From: Chamaea fasciata
Taxonomy: Eukaryota > Chordata > Aves > Passeriformes > Sylviidae
Length of the DNA stretch: 64,000 bases
Assembly: GCA_029207755.1 (NCBI GenBank)
Contig: JARCOQ010000025.1
Span: 3,774,820 to 3,838,819, forward strand
Reading direction: 5' to 3'
Shown here: positions 11,862-22,880 of the stretch, piece after piece
Position numbering within the stretch: position 1 is the stretch's first letter
Layout of the letters: every line of letters begins with the position of its first letter
Notes under the pieces: model-generated
The model's database searches: none
What the model was told of the DNA's origin: nothing
The model's input: the letters and a program-made list of their open reading frames with translations, nothing else
Made by a program: the position numbers and the translations under genes

Positions 11862-13769
11862 TTGTTCCCCCCCAGCTCCCCAAGGGTAGCCCAATCCCTC
11901 CCAGCTCCTCGGGGTGTTCCAGGAAACACCGCGCTGAAGAGTGAGAAATTGCCTCCGAGCTGGGGACAGAGAGATGTGGGTTTGGAGGACACAGCGGCTG
12001 CTGGGACACGCAGAAATGTCCCAGCTGGGGATGAAGGAAATAAGATTTTTGTCAAGAGCTGCCTCAAGATCCACCCCCCGAGATTAGAAATCGGTGTTTT
12101 TGTGATTAAACACATCATCGCTGCTCATTGCTGCAGCGCCTGAACCAAGGGGGGCAAAAAAATTTGGGGGGCAGATTTAAATTAGGACATCTCTGAGTGT
12201 TTTTACAAAGTGGCCATTTTTTACCAGGTTTGTAATGAGTGCCTGCAGCCCCCAGCCTGCACGCTCATTCCCACATGTTGATCCAATAAAACCCTCAGGG
12301 CCAGGCTGAAGGCAGCACTGCGTTGGTGGGTGCTTTCTCACAGGTCTGCTCTTTATGCCGAGTTCGATTTCCGCAGCTGTAATTTAGACACTGATGTCAC
12401 TCATCGGAAATTCAGAGTGAAAATTAAAGCCCACTTTAGAAAAGAAAAAAAAAAGTTTTCATGGCATTTAATTTTTCCCCCTTTAAAATAACCCAGGTGA
12501 ATTTTGCATCTTTGGTTTCAAGGTTTTCCCTCCCGGCTTTAAGTTTCTGGGAGCTTTAAATATTAATTTACAAAACAAAATTAAAGTGTAGTGGGTTTGC
12601 AATACCAGGAAACCCCACAGCATAATTCCATCAGGCCCCTGAGATAACTCCAAAGCCCTGAAAAATCCCATGCGACCAATGGCAGCGATAAGGGGGTTCA
12701 GCCTGGTTTGTCCTTGTACTACAAAAATCGTAAATTTATTTGTTTGCATAGGGGGGAAAAAATCCACCCAAAAATGTATGGGAAGAAAGCATCAGAGTTG
12801 CTTTTTTAGAAGATAAAAGACATCCGTCAAATGACTATGCCAGTGCCAGACCCCTCAGCTCATTCTGTTTTCTTGGGTGGGGAGATGTCCTAAACCCTCC
12901 ACTCGCCCAGTGCTGGGGTCTGCCCCGTTCACCCCCATCCCTGTAACACAACCTGGAGGAAATCTGTTCCATAAATAATCCCGTTCGGCTTTGTGACGCC
13001 TGCCAGGGGTACTGCTTGTTCCCCCTCGCCCTCCAGCTGGCCGCACATGTCCTGCCCCAGCCCTGAGCCCAGCCCCGAAGGGACAGGGAAAGTCTGGAAG
13101 CGGGGAGCAAAGCCAAGGAACCTGCCCTGCTGGCTCCCAAGCACCTCGTGTGAGGTGAGAGCAGCGTTCCTGAAAGAGAGAGAGAGAAAAAAAAATTTAA
13201 AATAAAGCAGGGGATATTTTTATTCATCCTTGTCTTCTGCTAAAAATAACCAGCGTTAATCTGCCTCGAGAGCGTGGGGAGGAGAGGAGTCCCTCCACCT
13301 TGGCTGCACAGTGAAGAGCCACATCAGTGAATCTCTTGAGAGCGGAGGAAGTGGGTTTTCTCTTTTCTCTTGGTTTCCTTTCGTGCGTGACAGCACGCGA
13401 TGATCCCGGGGCAGGCATCCTCCCCTTCCCAGGGGGAATCAAACCCATCCTTTCCCCCAGAACCCAGATCACCACTGCCCATTTTGGGGATCAAAGCAGC
13501 TTTTTTTTGTTTGTTTGTTTTTGCAGCCTGACGATGCCGTGGCTTCGCCCACCCGCAGCCCGCGGTGTGCGCACCCCTCCGGGGGCCCCGTTTGCCGCTG
13601 GCACCGCGGGTGCAGCGTGGCAGGAGCCGGGTGCCGTGGTCGTGGGAAGCTGTGTGTTTACGGGAGGTGCGGCCAGGGCTTGCACAACAGGCGGCAGAGT
13701 ACAGGAGAACACCGTGTCCTCAACACTGGCTGTAGGTGCAGCTGAACGGCCAGCAGGGATGGACGGACC

Positions 13770-13812
13770 GCGGGGACATGGGGACATGGGGACGTGGGGA
13801 CGCGGGGGGATG
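13770..13812 (+). repeat. (GGGGACATG)n short tandem repeat
   Basis: About four 9-bp units GGGGACATG / GGGGACGTG / GGGGACGCG. Confidence 0.75.
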
Positions 13813-14656
13813 GGGCAGAAGGGCAAGACCACTCGTTTGGCATGAGGACACTCGACCCCGGGGACGCAGAGCGGCTGGGGAGCCGCTTTCTGTATGAAAC
13901 TCCCCCTCAAATCTTCCTGGGGGAAGGCCCCTGGAGGGTTGCTGGGTGTAGTCGTGGAATGACCGGCCAGACCCAGCCTGGGGCAATCCCTCTGATCCCT
14001 CCCCAGACTGCGACAGCCTTCCCCGCTCTGCCCGGACTCACGGCTCCCACCACGGCTTTTTAACAGCGGAGGGGCCAAGGCATCCCCCGCACGTGTGGGG
14101 ACCCCCAGAGAAGTCCCTGCTCTGGCACAGGCCTGATCCTGCCCTATCCTGCAGTGGGGCCAGGGCCGGATCTTTCCAAGTGCACTTCCAATCCATAAAT
14201 TACCAGATTGTGACCCAAATCCTGGCCCTTTTTGCAAAAACCCCTCCAAGCCAGCAGAGAGGGGCACCTCCCTCCAGAGGCTTCGCTGGGCCTGGATCCA
14301 TCCCCGATTTCCCATCTTCCTCATGCCGCTTCCTTCCAGACACCGGGGACGGCTTTTACCAGATGAAAGGACACAAATATTTTCCCAGATTATTTCCCTC
14401 CTGAGGAAATGGGGGAAAATCGCTGCCTTCCCCAGCTGGCAATGAGCAGCAGAGACGTGGACAGAGCCCAGGGCTCCCTCAGCCCTGCCGGAGATCCAGC
14501 CCCACACCAGTAAGGGCAGGATGCAGCAGCGGGGCCGGAGCAGGGAGGATAAATAAAGTCCGGCTTTGCCGTCCTGGCTTGTGGCCACTTCTAACACAAA
14601 GTACATTCCGGTCTGGACGTAACGAACTGTACCAGCCTCCGCCGGGGAGGGCGGAT

Positions 14657-14696
14657 GGCTGGGGGTGGCTGGGGGTGGCTGGGGGTGGCTGGGGCT
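14657..14696 (+). repeat. 10-bp G-rich tandem repeat, G-quadruplex candidate
   Basis: Four copies of GGCTGGGGGT in a row. Four runs of at least four G separated by about five bases fit a G-quadruplex pattern. Confidence 0.85.
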
Positions 14697-14879
14697 CCCC
14701 GCCCGCCCCGCTCACCCCCGGGGTGTCAGGGTGGGGGTGCGAGCTGTCACCTCTGCCCTGGGCTGGGCTCAGGGGTGACACGGGGATCAATCCCCCCGAG
14801 GACGTTCGGCTGCGCCCTGCCATGGAGATGCTCCTGCCAGACGGATCTGAGACCCAAAAACTCCTGCAGATCCCCCCCC

Positions 14880-15270
14880 CCCCCCCCGGGTTCCCCAAGG
14901 CTTGCGGGGCGCCGCGGGTTGGGGGCACACCCGGCAGAGATGGGCACAGAGCGTGACTCAGACCAGCGCTACGGCTGCGCCCCCCCCGGAACCCCGCCGG
15001 CAATTCCCGGGGCTTCGGAGCCGGTCTCAGCTTCTCCACGCCGGGAGCCGCAGCCCGGGAGCCCGGAGGAGCGGCCGGGGCCGGAGCGGGCCGTGCCCCT
15101 GCCGGGAGCTGCACCGGGCGGGCGCGGTGCCAGGCGCCCGGCGTGGGGACGCGATGTACCGGCCGCGGGAGCGCCGGGAACAGCCTGACTCAGCGCCGGG
15201 CCGGCGGGGGGGCACCCGGCCAGGGCCACCCGGGGCCCGGCGAGCGGCTGGTGCTCCTGGCTGGTGGGGT
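14880..15270. promoter_or_regulatory. Orphan CpG island with two AP-1/NF-E2-like sites
   Basis: CpG-dense sequence with no attached gene. TGACTCA occurs near 14954-14960 and TGACTCAGC near 15185-15193, the latter matching the NF-E2/MAF half-site pattern. It could be an enhancer, an unannotated first exon or the former ARMC12 promoter. Confidence 0.4.
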
Positions 15271-15289
15271 CCGCTGTGGTACCCGACAA

Positions 15290-15560
15290 TCCCCCCCGGC
15301 AACCCCCAATTACCCCCCCAGCACCCTCCAATATCCCCCACGGCACCCCCCCCAGTATTCCTCACAGCACCCCCCAGTGTTTCCCCTAGCACCTCCCAGG
15401 TCGCCCCCATCATCCCTCTCAATATCCCCCCCAAGATCCCCCCCAGAATCTCCCCGTGTCCCCCCTGACATCCTTGTCAATATCCCCCCCTCGTCCCCCC
15501 GGGCTCAACCCCTGCATGCCCCCCCCCCAGCATCACCCCCCAAAACCCTTTCAGCATCCC
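15290..15560 (+). repeat. C-rich degenerate repeat
   Basis: Runs of five to nine C separated by short AT-bearing spacers (AATATCCCCC, AGCACCCCCC and similar), with no fixed period. On the minus strand it is strongly G-rich. Confidence 0.75.
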
Positions 15561-18059
15561 CCAGAGTGAATCCCCATCAATGTCATGGGGGTATCCCAGA
15601 GGATCCACCCCTCCTCACCCTTGGTCTGCTCCCCCAGCCCAGCTGGCCCGCATTTCAGGGAATTTAATGCTAAAAATACCCACTGAGGGGGAACCCGGCT
15701 GCAGGGAGCACTTCCCCCCAAACTGGCTGTTGCAAAGCGCCCAGCCTCGAGCTCTCCCCAGACTGATGCAGCCCAACATCCCCTCCTGGCCCTCCCCACC
15801 TCCCTGTAATGCACTACTTCCAGCAGCGCACATTATTCAGAATGAGGGTTTTTTCCACTCGTGCCCTGGTGGACAATATCACGGGGGGCTTGTGGAGGTG
15901 TGTGGGGTGCCTGGATGTTCTCCCAGGGCCACTTCTGCATCCCCATTTCCCAATTGCAACCTCCACTGCTGCCCTGAGCTGGGCAGTCCTCAGCCCTCCG
16001 CAGCTCTGGGGAAACATCTTCAAGAGACCCCCACTTCCAGCCCCAAAGCCAACCCTGAGGATGGAGGAAAGACTGAGATCCTCATGCCAGATTTGGGAGC
16101 CCCTGGGGCTGATATTTACCTAGGACAAGTCCCTGTCCTTCAGTCAGATCCTTCCCCTCTTCCAGCTTCAGGGGGAAAAAATCAGAGTGGGAAAACAGGA
16201 CCGTGTCTGACATTGCTGCCACTGTCACAGGGAAAGGCAAAGCCAAAGCAGCCGTGAAAAATCATCAACAATTGGTTTTGGCAAGAAGAGGCAAACCAGA
16301 GCTTTCCATGAATTTATTTTTTTTTCCTTTTTGCTAGAAAGGTTGCCTTTCTTCCAGAGAGAGCTTGAAGGATGGCTTCTCGCCCGCTTTATCCCAAGGC
16401 CATCTCCCTGGGACAGTGAAAACCTGGCCCAGATTTAGGAAAACCTTAAGTCACAGGATCAGGCCCCCACATCCCTGGGATCTGCAGCTGGGGTCTGCAC
16501 CCCATTGTACCCCATGACTTGGAGCTGTCGTGTAGGTTTTGCTTCTGCAGGCACAGCTTGAGGTGTCCCAGGCCATCAGAGGGTGGTGGGGGGAAAATCC
16601 CGAGGATTTGGGGTTCCCCAAGTCCCTGGTGCTGGCTGGGGAGTCCCACACCCTGCAAGGATGTGCTTCATCCCTCTGGATGCTGCCAAGGCCAAGGGAC
16701 ACCCTGAGAGGGGCTACTGCCCCCCGGGCGGCCCCAGCCACGGCTTTGCCATGTCCTGACCACCACTGGGGGTAAAAAAAGCTTTTGAGGGGGAACAAAC
16801 CCCAGAGCCAACAGCAGGCAGGGAGCCACAGGTGCCTCTGTGCACCCCCAGACACCTCTGGGCACTCGCAGATGTCTCTGGGCAATGCCTCAGGCACAGG
16901 CAGCCCAGGACTGCCCCAAAGCATCCCTTGTGCCCTCCAACCCAAACCCCAGGAGCTCCTCTGACCCTGCTGCAGGATCCGGCTCATTGTCACACCAGTC
17001 TGCAGCAAACTGGAGTGTGCCGTGTGTGGGGACGTGGAATTGAGTCGTGCCTGCGGTGTTCTCTCCCCAAAATCACTGCCCTAAGCTGGAGCTGCAGGGC
17101 TGCTGCCTGTCCCTTCCACCCTGGGGGCCAGGGACAGCTCAGCCCCCCCAGAAAAAACATTTTCCCTGTCCTGGCAGCTTCTCTGCCCCCAGGGTGAAAC
17201 TGCAGGAGCAAACACACAACACCCTCCGCCAGACACACACACACAGTTTTTCCTTGGAGTGTTTTGCAAGGCTGGGAGTGGGGTGGCTTTGCTGGGGTTG
17301 TCTGCAAAGTTGGGCGTTGGGTGGGCACCCCACCGGCGCTGCAGCGAGTTGGGGGTGCAGGGCTGCCCTGGGTCAGGCAGAGAGGGAGTTTCAGTGCATC
17401 TGCGCAGAAATGAAAAAGAAATCGAGAAGGAGAAAGAGAAGAGGAGGAAAAGGCGGTGTCTGGGGGCAAAGAAAAGGGTTAAAGCAGTGCAGAGGAGGGA
17501 GGTGAAGGCCGAGGGCTGGCGGAAAGGGGGGAGAGGCGGGGAGAGGTTGGGGAGCGGGAGCTCGGCTGAGTGAGAACATCCTGTACCCTCGGGTAACAGC
17601 GGCCGGGGCGGGCGGGGGGTGAGCGGGGCACCGGGGCTGGGGGACGTGTCACACACCGCCCTGCTAAGTGGGGCACCCCCGGGGTGACCCGCAGGGGACG
17701 GGTTTGGACAGCGGGGGGCAATCCTGCAGATGGGGTGAGGCTGGGGAGGCTCTTGGGCTGCCCTCCTCCCCAGCCTCCCTTCAGTCTCGTGTTCCTCGCT
17801 GCTTTTTAACCAAGCAGGGAGAAGCCCGTGCAGGGCAGGGGAGGAGGAAGGGGCACCCCAACGCTTGTACCCCTCCTTCCCCCGTCCCCCACGTCTCCCC
17901 AGAGGGACCCTCGCTGCAGCAAAGCCTGCCTGCCTGCACAAGGATGCCCTGCTCACACGGCGCTTTGCAGCTGAGGTTGCCCCCACCCTGCTGGAGGGTC
18001 CCCCCCTGTCCCCAGGGCTGGCAGCACCCCACACGCGCCAGGGGCCCCTTCCTGTGTTT

Positions 18060-18170
18060 GTTAAGACGCCGTGAGTCAGGCGTCTGGTTTTCGGTTTAAG
18101 CCAATATTTACCAGCCGAGAGCTGCCAAAATAAAGCTGCGGCTTCACCAGTAAATATAGGGCTGAGATGG
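18060..18170. promoter_or_regulatory. Possible enhancer-like motif cluster
   Basis: Within about 100 bp are TGAGTCA (AP-1), GCCAATATTTA, CAAAATAAAG and GTAAATATAGG (MEF2-like). The block is less GC-rich than its flanks. Regulatory function is inference only. Confidence 0.25.
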
Positions 18171-18854
18171 GGCGGAGTGTGGGGGTGTGTGTGTGGGGGG
18201 ATCTATGCGTCCCGCACCTCAGCACAGCCACCCCCTTCCCACCTGTCTGATGCCCCCCAATTGTTCTTCTGCCAGCGTAGAGACACCACAAAAACGGGGA
18301 CATCACAAAATCCCCCCATCAGGCCCACCAGGGATTAACCCTGCTTGCCCAGCCCCGAACATCACTCCCCGTCCTCCCGGGGCGACCCCACTGCAGGACT
18401 CAAAGGGTGTCAGAGCTGGGGGCATGGCAGGGACCCCCAAGGCTGCCTGTCCCTGGGTTGGGCCGTCCCCGGCGGGCCGGGGTCCCCGGGCTGTGGGCAC
18501 GGTGCCGCTGCCCTCTGCCGGTGCCGGCACGGCCCGGGCTGGGCGTCGCTCGCATCCTGCCCCTGCCAAGAGCACAGAGCCCCGGCCGGGGCCGGCCCTG
18601 GGCGGGCAGGGCTCCCCGCGCCCCCGGTGTGTGTCCCGGGAAATGCCAGCCTCTCCCGTGTGATGCCGCTGGTGTGGGACAGCGTGTGGGGCTGAGGAGC
18701 CCACACAGATGGGGAGTGCAGGGAGAGACCTTGTGTCCCTGTCCCCTCCCTCGCTCTGCCTGGGGCTGGCTGGCTGCTGCAGGAGCGGGGCTGCTGTCCC
18801 CATCTCTGTCCCCATCCCTGTCCCCATCTACCCCTCACCCCACACCTCATCCAG

Positions 18855-18957
18855 TGAGGACATTGATCCGGTGGCCTCTTGCCAGGATCACCATGACAAT
18901 GAGACCAAGACCCTCCAGACTTTCACTGCCTGCCAGAAGTTTAAAACTAAAACCCAG
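18855..18957 (+). pseudogene. ARMC12-like exon, diverged
   Basis: A 103-nt segment with intact acceptor CATCCAG and donor CAG/GTCAGA. Read from 18856 it gives 34 residues without a stop, starting EDIDPVASC and ending QKFKTKTQ. From memory, human ARMC12 has DDIVLLGYML...DKDNSVKTQ...LKAFSGIRKFRLKIQ here. The DI, DN, KT, F, KF and terminal K.Q positions agree, but the bird piece is about five residues shorter and poorly conserved. Position (between FKBP5 and CLPS, plus strand) matches human ARMC12. ARMC12 is a testis armadillo-repeat protein of the sperm mitochondrial sheath. I call it relic because the terminal exon is broken. Confidence 0.5.
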
Positions 18958-19514
18958 GTCAGAATTTTCTCCTCTTGCAGCTCCTCTGAGCCAGACTGGC
19001 GGGGGCCAGCAGGTCCCCACATTGCCCCCCGTGTTCCCCTTCAACACTGGGGGCTCCCCCAAGCTGTGCCACCCTCCCAGATGCGTCCCTGGTGTTTCTG
19101 CAGGTGCACATCCTCCATCTCCCTGTCACCCTGAAAAGGAAGTTTCCTGCAGCACTTCCTCAGCTGCCAGGGGTTGCCCTCAGCCTTTGTGGCTTCCCCA
19201 TCTGGTGCGGAGCCCTCAGGGCAGTGGGGAGTGGTGCTGTGGGTGCCTGGTTCTTGCTCTGCCCCAGATGAGGTGGAGTCTGCATTGGAGAAGCCAAGAA
19301 CACCCCCTCTGATGATCCTCTCCTCGCCTGCTGCTCCCACAGCTCTGCCAGACAGGTGCCTCCTCTTCCTCACCCTGCTGTGGTACGTCTGTGCTCCCTC
19401 CCCAGGGACCCTGAGCTGGGCATCACACCCTGCAGCCCACCCTGCCCAGGGCACAGCTCTGCTAGGGCAGGGCTGAGGGGATCGGGACCTTGCTGCCAGC
19501 TGGGGCTGCTGCAG
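18958..19514 (+). other. Between the two ARMC12-like segments
   Basis: Acceptor-like sites occur near 19098-19103 (TTTCTGCAG) and 19262-19267. Translations such as DEVESALEKP and ALPDRCLLFLTLL loosely recall the missing ARMC12 part. The match is too weak to annotate as exons. Confidence 0.3.
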
Positions 19515-19790
19515 GACTGTCACTCTCCTGCTCCGTCCCGAATTCCCAAAGCTTCTGCACATCCTGCAGCCTGAGCAGGTGCTCTACAAGATGCTGGTGG
19601 AGGTGCTGCACAAGGGGCTCCCATGGCACACAGAGCTGCTGCTGCACAGGGTCCTTCCCAGGGAGGGCTCCCACCCGGCTGAGCCACATCTGCCCTCCCT
19701 GAGGAGGAGGTCCAGCTCTGGTCATCCAGAGCCTGCAGAGTGATGACAGGGAGGTGGACACAACCACCGAGCACCCTGAGCACCCACAGC
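19515..19790 (+). pseudogene. ARMC12-like terminal exon, frame broken twice
   Basis: After an acceptor-like CTGCTGCAG, a frame starting at 19516 reads ILQPEQVLYKMLVEVLHKG and later LLHRVLPREG. This resembles ARMC12 LFQPSQPGSLLFEVLVFAERL and LHEALFGEES. The expected next block, PEEEVQ, is present but in another frame (19698-19715), and LVIQSLQ, matching the remembered KVIVSLQ, is in the third frame (19718-19738). Homology therefore runs through all three frames within about 200 bp, the mark of a decayed exon or of sequencing indels. Intervening ARMC12 exons could not be placed with confidence between 18958 and 19514. Confidence 0.5.
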
Positions 19791-20257
19791 TTCAACACCG
19801 CCTGCAAGTCCCTCTTCTCTGGCAAAAAAAACCCCTTTTCTATGGAATGTTTCCAACCAGAGCAGCCACTGCTGGAAATGAACCAAGGCAAGCGCAACCC
19901 AAGCAGCTCCCTCAGATCCTGGGGCTGCTGCATCTTCCCCTGCCCTGCAGCCCCTTTTTAAAACTCCCCTTGAGCAGAGCTCAGCCCACGGTTTGCTGCT
20001 GGCCTAGCCCAGATTTTTGTATGATTGCACACACGTACAGGTCAAGCCATCATGTCCATGTGGCTTTTTCCAGGACCTTGTTGCCCTGCAGTCCCTGTCC
20101 TGGGCCAGGGGGGCTGGGTTGAGTGAAAACACCACCTTGCAGCTTGCCAGAAGCTGCTCTTTACTCAAATTCTCCCACAGCCAGACCCAGGAATCCCTGG
20201 AGAGGGGGAAGGACAAGGGGGCAGGGGCAGCACAGAGGGGCACAGGGGGCTGTTTCT
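19791..20257. other. Intergenic to the 3' side of CLPS
   Basis: Nothing gene-like is seen. A minus-strand AGTAAA (20165-20160), a variant poly(A) signal, lies 93 bp past the CLPS stop and may end its transcript. Confidence 0.5.
20160..20165 (-). terminator. Candidate CLPS poly(A) signal (AGTAAA)
   Basis: Variant signal AGTAAA on the minus strand, 93 bp downstream of the CLPS stop codon. No AATAAA is seen between it and the stop. Confidence 0.35.
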
Positions 20258-20395
20258 TCACCGCCGCCGGGAGGAGTCCTGGGGGTCCACGCAGATACCG
20301 AAGTTGCTGTTGGTGATGGAGCCCACAATGCTATAATCGGCGTCACAGGTCAGGCCTCTCTCGCAGGGACACTTGTAGTAGACCCCATAGATGCT
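20258..20395 (-). CDS. CLPS: CLPS exon 3 (C-terminal part and stop)
   Basis: Acceptor CCTGCAG, then 45 residues from SIYGVYYKCPC to SSRRR and TGA at 20260-20258. It holds the last four cysteines and the tyrosine-rich loop that contacts bile-salt micelles in known colipases. Confidence 0.96.
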   Translation of the reverse strand, partial: SIYGVYYKCPCERGLTCDADYSIVGSITNSNFGICVDPQDSSRRR

Positions 20396-21166
20396 CTGCA
20401 GGGAGCAAGGACTCAGTGCAGAGAGGGGGACAAGCCCCAGCCCTGCCCAGCCCTGGGAGCAGGGCAGCACGTACCTTTGGGGAGCACTCCTGGAACTCAG
20501 CTGCCTTCGGAGCACATCGGGCCAGGCTGAGGCCATTGGCACGGTGGCAGCAGCCGCTCTTGCACTGGACACTCTGCAGGCACAGCTCCCCAGTCTCCTG
20601 CAGCACAAGGCAGGGCCTGAGCACCTCTTTAATCTCTGCCTAGCTGCGAGCCCAAGAGGTTTGGGTGGGTGTTGAACACCAGCTCTGCCTTTCGGCTGAG
20701 GCTCAGCACCGGTGCCCCCATGCCTCAACCTCCCGCTCTGCAGCGTTTCCTCAGTCTGGCCCAAAATACCACCCACCAAAGTGTTTTTTGCTGGACTCAC
20801 AGGAGTAGGGCTGAGACACCACAGGAAAAGCATTTCCCCTCCCCAGTCCCTGTGAACCGCCCAGGGTGGGGGTCCTGGCTGGCTCAGGCAGCCGAGAACT
20901 TCAGTCTGATTCACTTTCTGTGTTCCCTATCCCTTTACAGAGCTGATTTCCCAGGCTCCGAGTTCCCTCACAACACCAGAAAACCCAGCAGACTCCTCCA
21001 ACCCTCCATGGGTGTCCCTTTGCAGCAGTGGGAGAATCCTGTGCCAAGGACTGGGCCGGTCTCCTCTTACCAAGTTGATGATGAGCCCTCGCTCATGCTC
21101 TGCTGCCCGAGCTGGGGCCAGCAGCAGCAGGGCCAGGAGCAGGCAGGCAGGCAGCACCTTGGCCAT
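20258..21166 (-). CDS. CLPS: Colipase (CLPS), complete three-exon gene
   Basis: Colipase is the secreted pancreatic cofactor that anchors pancreatic lipase to bile-salt-coated fat droplets. Exons 21166-21071 (96 nt), 20597-20475 (123 nt) and 20395-20258 (138 nt with stop) join in phase 0 into 118 residues. Residues 1 to about 22 form a signal peptide (leucine-rich core LLLALLLLAP). A short propeptide ending in R precedes GLIINL, as in human APGPR-GIIINL. The mature part has ten cysteines (six in exon 2, four in exon 3), as expected for the five disulfides of the colipase fold, and the conserved YYKCPCERGLTC and SITNSNFGIC segments. It ends in SSRRR. A TATA box lies 41 bp upstream of the ATG. 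CLPS and LHFPL5 are divergent. CLPSL paralogues are not seen. Confidence 0.97.
20475..20597 (-). CDS. CLPS: CLPS exon 2 (N-terminal cysteine-rich part)
   Basis: Acceptor CTGCAG and donor AAG/GTACGT bound 41 residues from ETGELC to ECSPK. Six of the ten mature cysteines are here, including the paired CC of KSGCC. Confidence 0.96.
21071..21166 (-). CDS. CLPS: CLPS exon 1 (signal peptide, propeptide)
   Basis: ATG at 21166-21164; 32 residues ending in GLIINL; donor TTG/GTAAGA at 21070-21069. The signal peptide has a positive K at residue 3 and a leucine-rich core. Confidence 0.95.
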
Positions 21167-21206
21167 GGTGGGCTCGTGTGTGGCTCTGCCACGGGGCCGG
21201 CGGGTG

Positions 21207-21213
21207 TTTTATA
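21207..21213 (-). promoter_or_regulatory. CLPS TATA box
   Basis: TATAAAA on the minus strand, 41 bp above the ATG, implying a very short 5'UTR. An E-box CAGCTG at 21228-21233 lies just upstream, compatible with pancreas-type bHLH control. Confidence 0.75.
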
Positions 21214-21233
21214 GCCTCTGTGTCCATCAGCTG

Positions 21234-22660
21234 ACAGGGCTGCTCCTATCACGCCTCAGCTCGTGGCATTGGGGCACTGCTGCACTGCCCAGGGCAAGGA
21301 AACAGCAGTGCCAGGGCTATCAGGTCTTGTTCCCAGGTGACCCTACTGGGGATGTCAATCTGCCCTTGAGTAGCTCCTTTGGCCAACGGGAACGCAAAAT
21401 AATGGCACTCCTCTGCTTCCCCCTGGCAGCAGTGGGCTGTGGAGCTCTCTGGGATGCCCTCCTTGCTGGGTGCTGCTGATGGTTCATGGGCAAAGTCAGG
21501 GCTGGTCACCACAGCAGGAGCCCTGCTCCATGGGAAAGCCACCAGATCCTCCATCTCCCAAAAGGAATCGTGGACACCAAGAAACCTTATGGAGAAAGTT
21601 TATATTGTGCAGGATAGCACAGCCCCCTGCAAGGATGCAGAGCCCACCGAGGTCCCCAGCCCAAGGGCCAGCACTTCAGCCTGCCTTGCCAAATATTTGC
21701 TCTGTTTTGGTGCTTGGGGGGGTGTGGCTGATGAAAGGAAAGCAGCCCTGGGAACGGCACAGCTTTTCAGGCCCACAGTGGCTTGGCTGTTCTTGGACAT
21801 GATTAATGGCCACACAGCCCTGGCCTTTGACAGCCACAGGAGCGATGCTGAGGCTGGCACCGACTGTCACACTGTCACATGGCACCGGCACGACAGGAGC
21901 TGAACCTGTGCGGTCACTCAGGATGCAGCGTACATGTGACCCCTGGAGAGAGGTCCCAAGGCGGCCACGAGTGCCCGCAGCCCTCTGGGGCTGCCCATGC
22001 TCCTCTGGCAGCAGGACATGGGGCCTTGGGCAGGGGCCTTCAGGTGCTGGCTGCCACCCCGGTGTGTCCTGCTGGCAGGATGAGCCATTTCCCTTTCTGC
22101 AGTGGAGCTGTGGGATGTCCCCTCCCTGCCTGCAGCCTCCACCCCAATGATGCAGCAGCCTTTGTGCTCCCTACCAGTGAGGGAAGAGCCTGGTGACACC
22201 GGCTGGGAGGGCAGAGGGGTCACAGAATTTGGGACACATCGCAGGGCACACAGCAGAGCCTGGTGAGATCCTGGGGACCATGGCACAGCCCCTGGCAGAT
22301 TCTGGGGCACACGCTGGGGGTCCAGACAGATCCTGGGTCTCATCCCAACACGCATCCCGGGGCACGTGGCACATCCCGGGACACACGCAGGGGTGCACGG
22401 TGCAGCACGGGCACACCCTGCCACACACCCCGGAGGACAGAGCGCACCCCTGAGTGCACTGCAGGGCACGGGAGCTCTCCGGGGCGCAGCCCAGGGGCAC
22501 GGGGTGCATCCCAGGACAGACCATGGGGGGCACACTGGGGATGTTCGGGTTATCCCAGGGGGCGTCTTGGGGCACACGAAGGAGGCGAAGGGTGAATCTC
22601 GAGAGACCATCCCGGGCACACTGGGCACATCCTCGGCGCTCGCTCACGGAGCATCCCGGG
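21234..22660. other. Intergenic between CLPS and LHFPL5 promoters
   Basis: No gene is supported. The second half (about 22190-22640) is a degenerate G/C/CA-rich repeat. Confidence 0.6.
22190..22640 (+). repeat. Degenerate GC/CA-rich minisatellite
   Basis: Recurring GGGGCACACG, CACATCCCGGG and CATCCCGGGA words with no clean period, leading into the LHFPL5 CpG island. Open frames across it are artefacts. Confidence 0.5.
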
Positions 22661-22880
22661 AGCGCATCCCGAAAGGCGCATCCCGAAAGGCGCCGCCCGC
22701 CTCCTCCCCGCCCGCCCCGGCTGCAGGAGCGGGGTCGCTGCGGCTCCTCCCGAGTCTCCCCCCGGCTCGGCGGGGGTGGGAGGAGGTCTCGCCGCCGCCC
22801 CCCGGGGCGGTCCCGCCGCTGCCGGAGCCTCCCGCCGCCCCCGCTGCCGCCGGGCGGGGCCGGAGCGGGCGGCCCGGGAG

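Larger units (their letters stand above)
11681..18854. other. Intergenic region between FKBP5 and the ARMC12-like relic
   Basis: No gene is supported here. The region is GC-rich and full of low-complexity runs: GGGGACATGG repeats near 13770-13810, a G-rich repeat at 14657-14696, a C17 run near 14874-14890 and C-rich repeats at 15290-15560. A CpG island lies near 14880-15270, and a cluster of factor-like motifs near 18060-18170. Open frames are common because GC-rich DNA lacks stops; none resembled a known protein. Confidence 0.6.

Noticed and set aside
13491..14606. A 371-codon minus-strand open frame
   Set aside because: No recognisable domain; stop-poor GC-rich intergenic DNA with short repeats.
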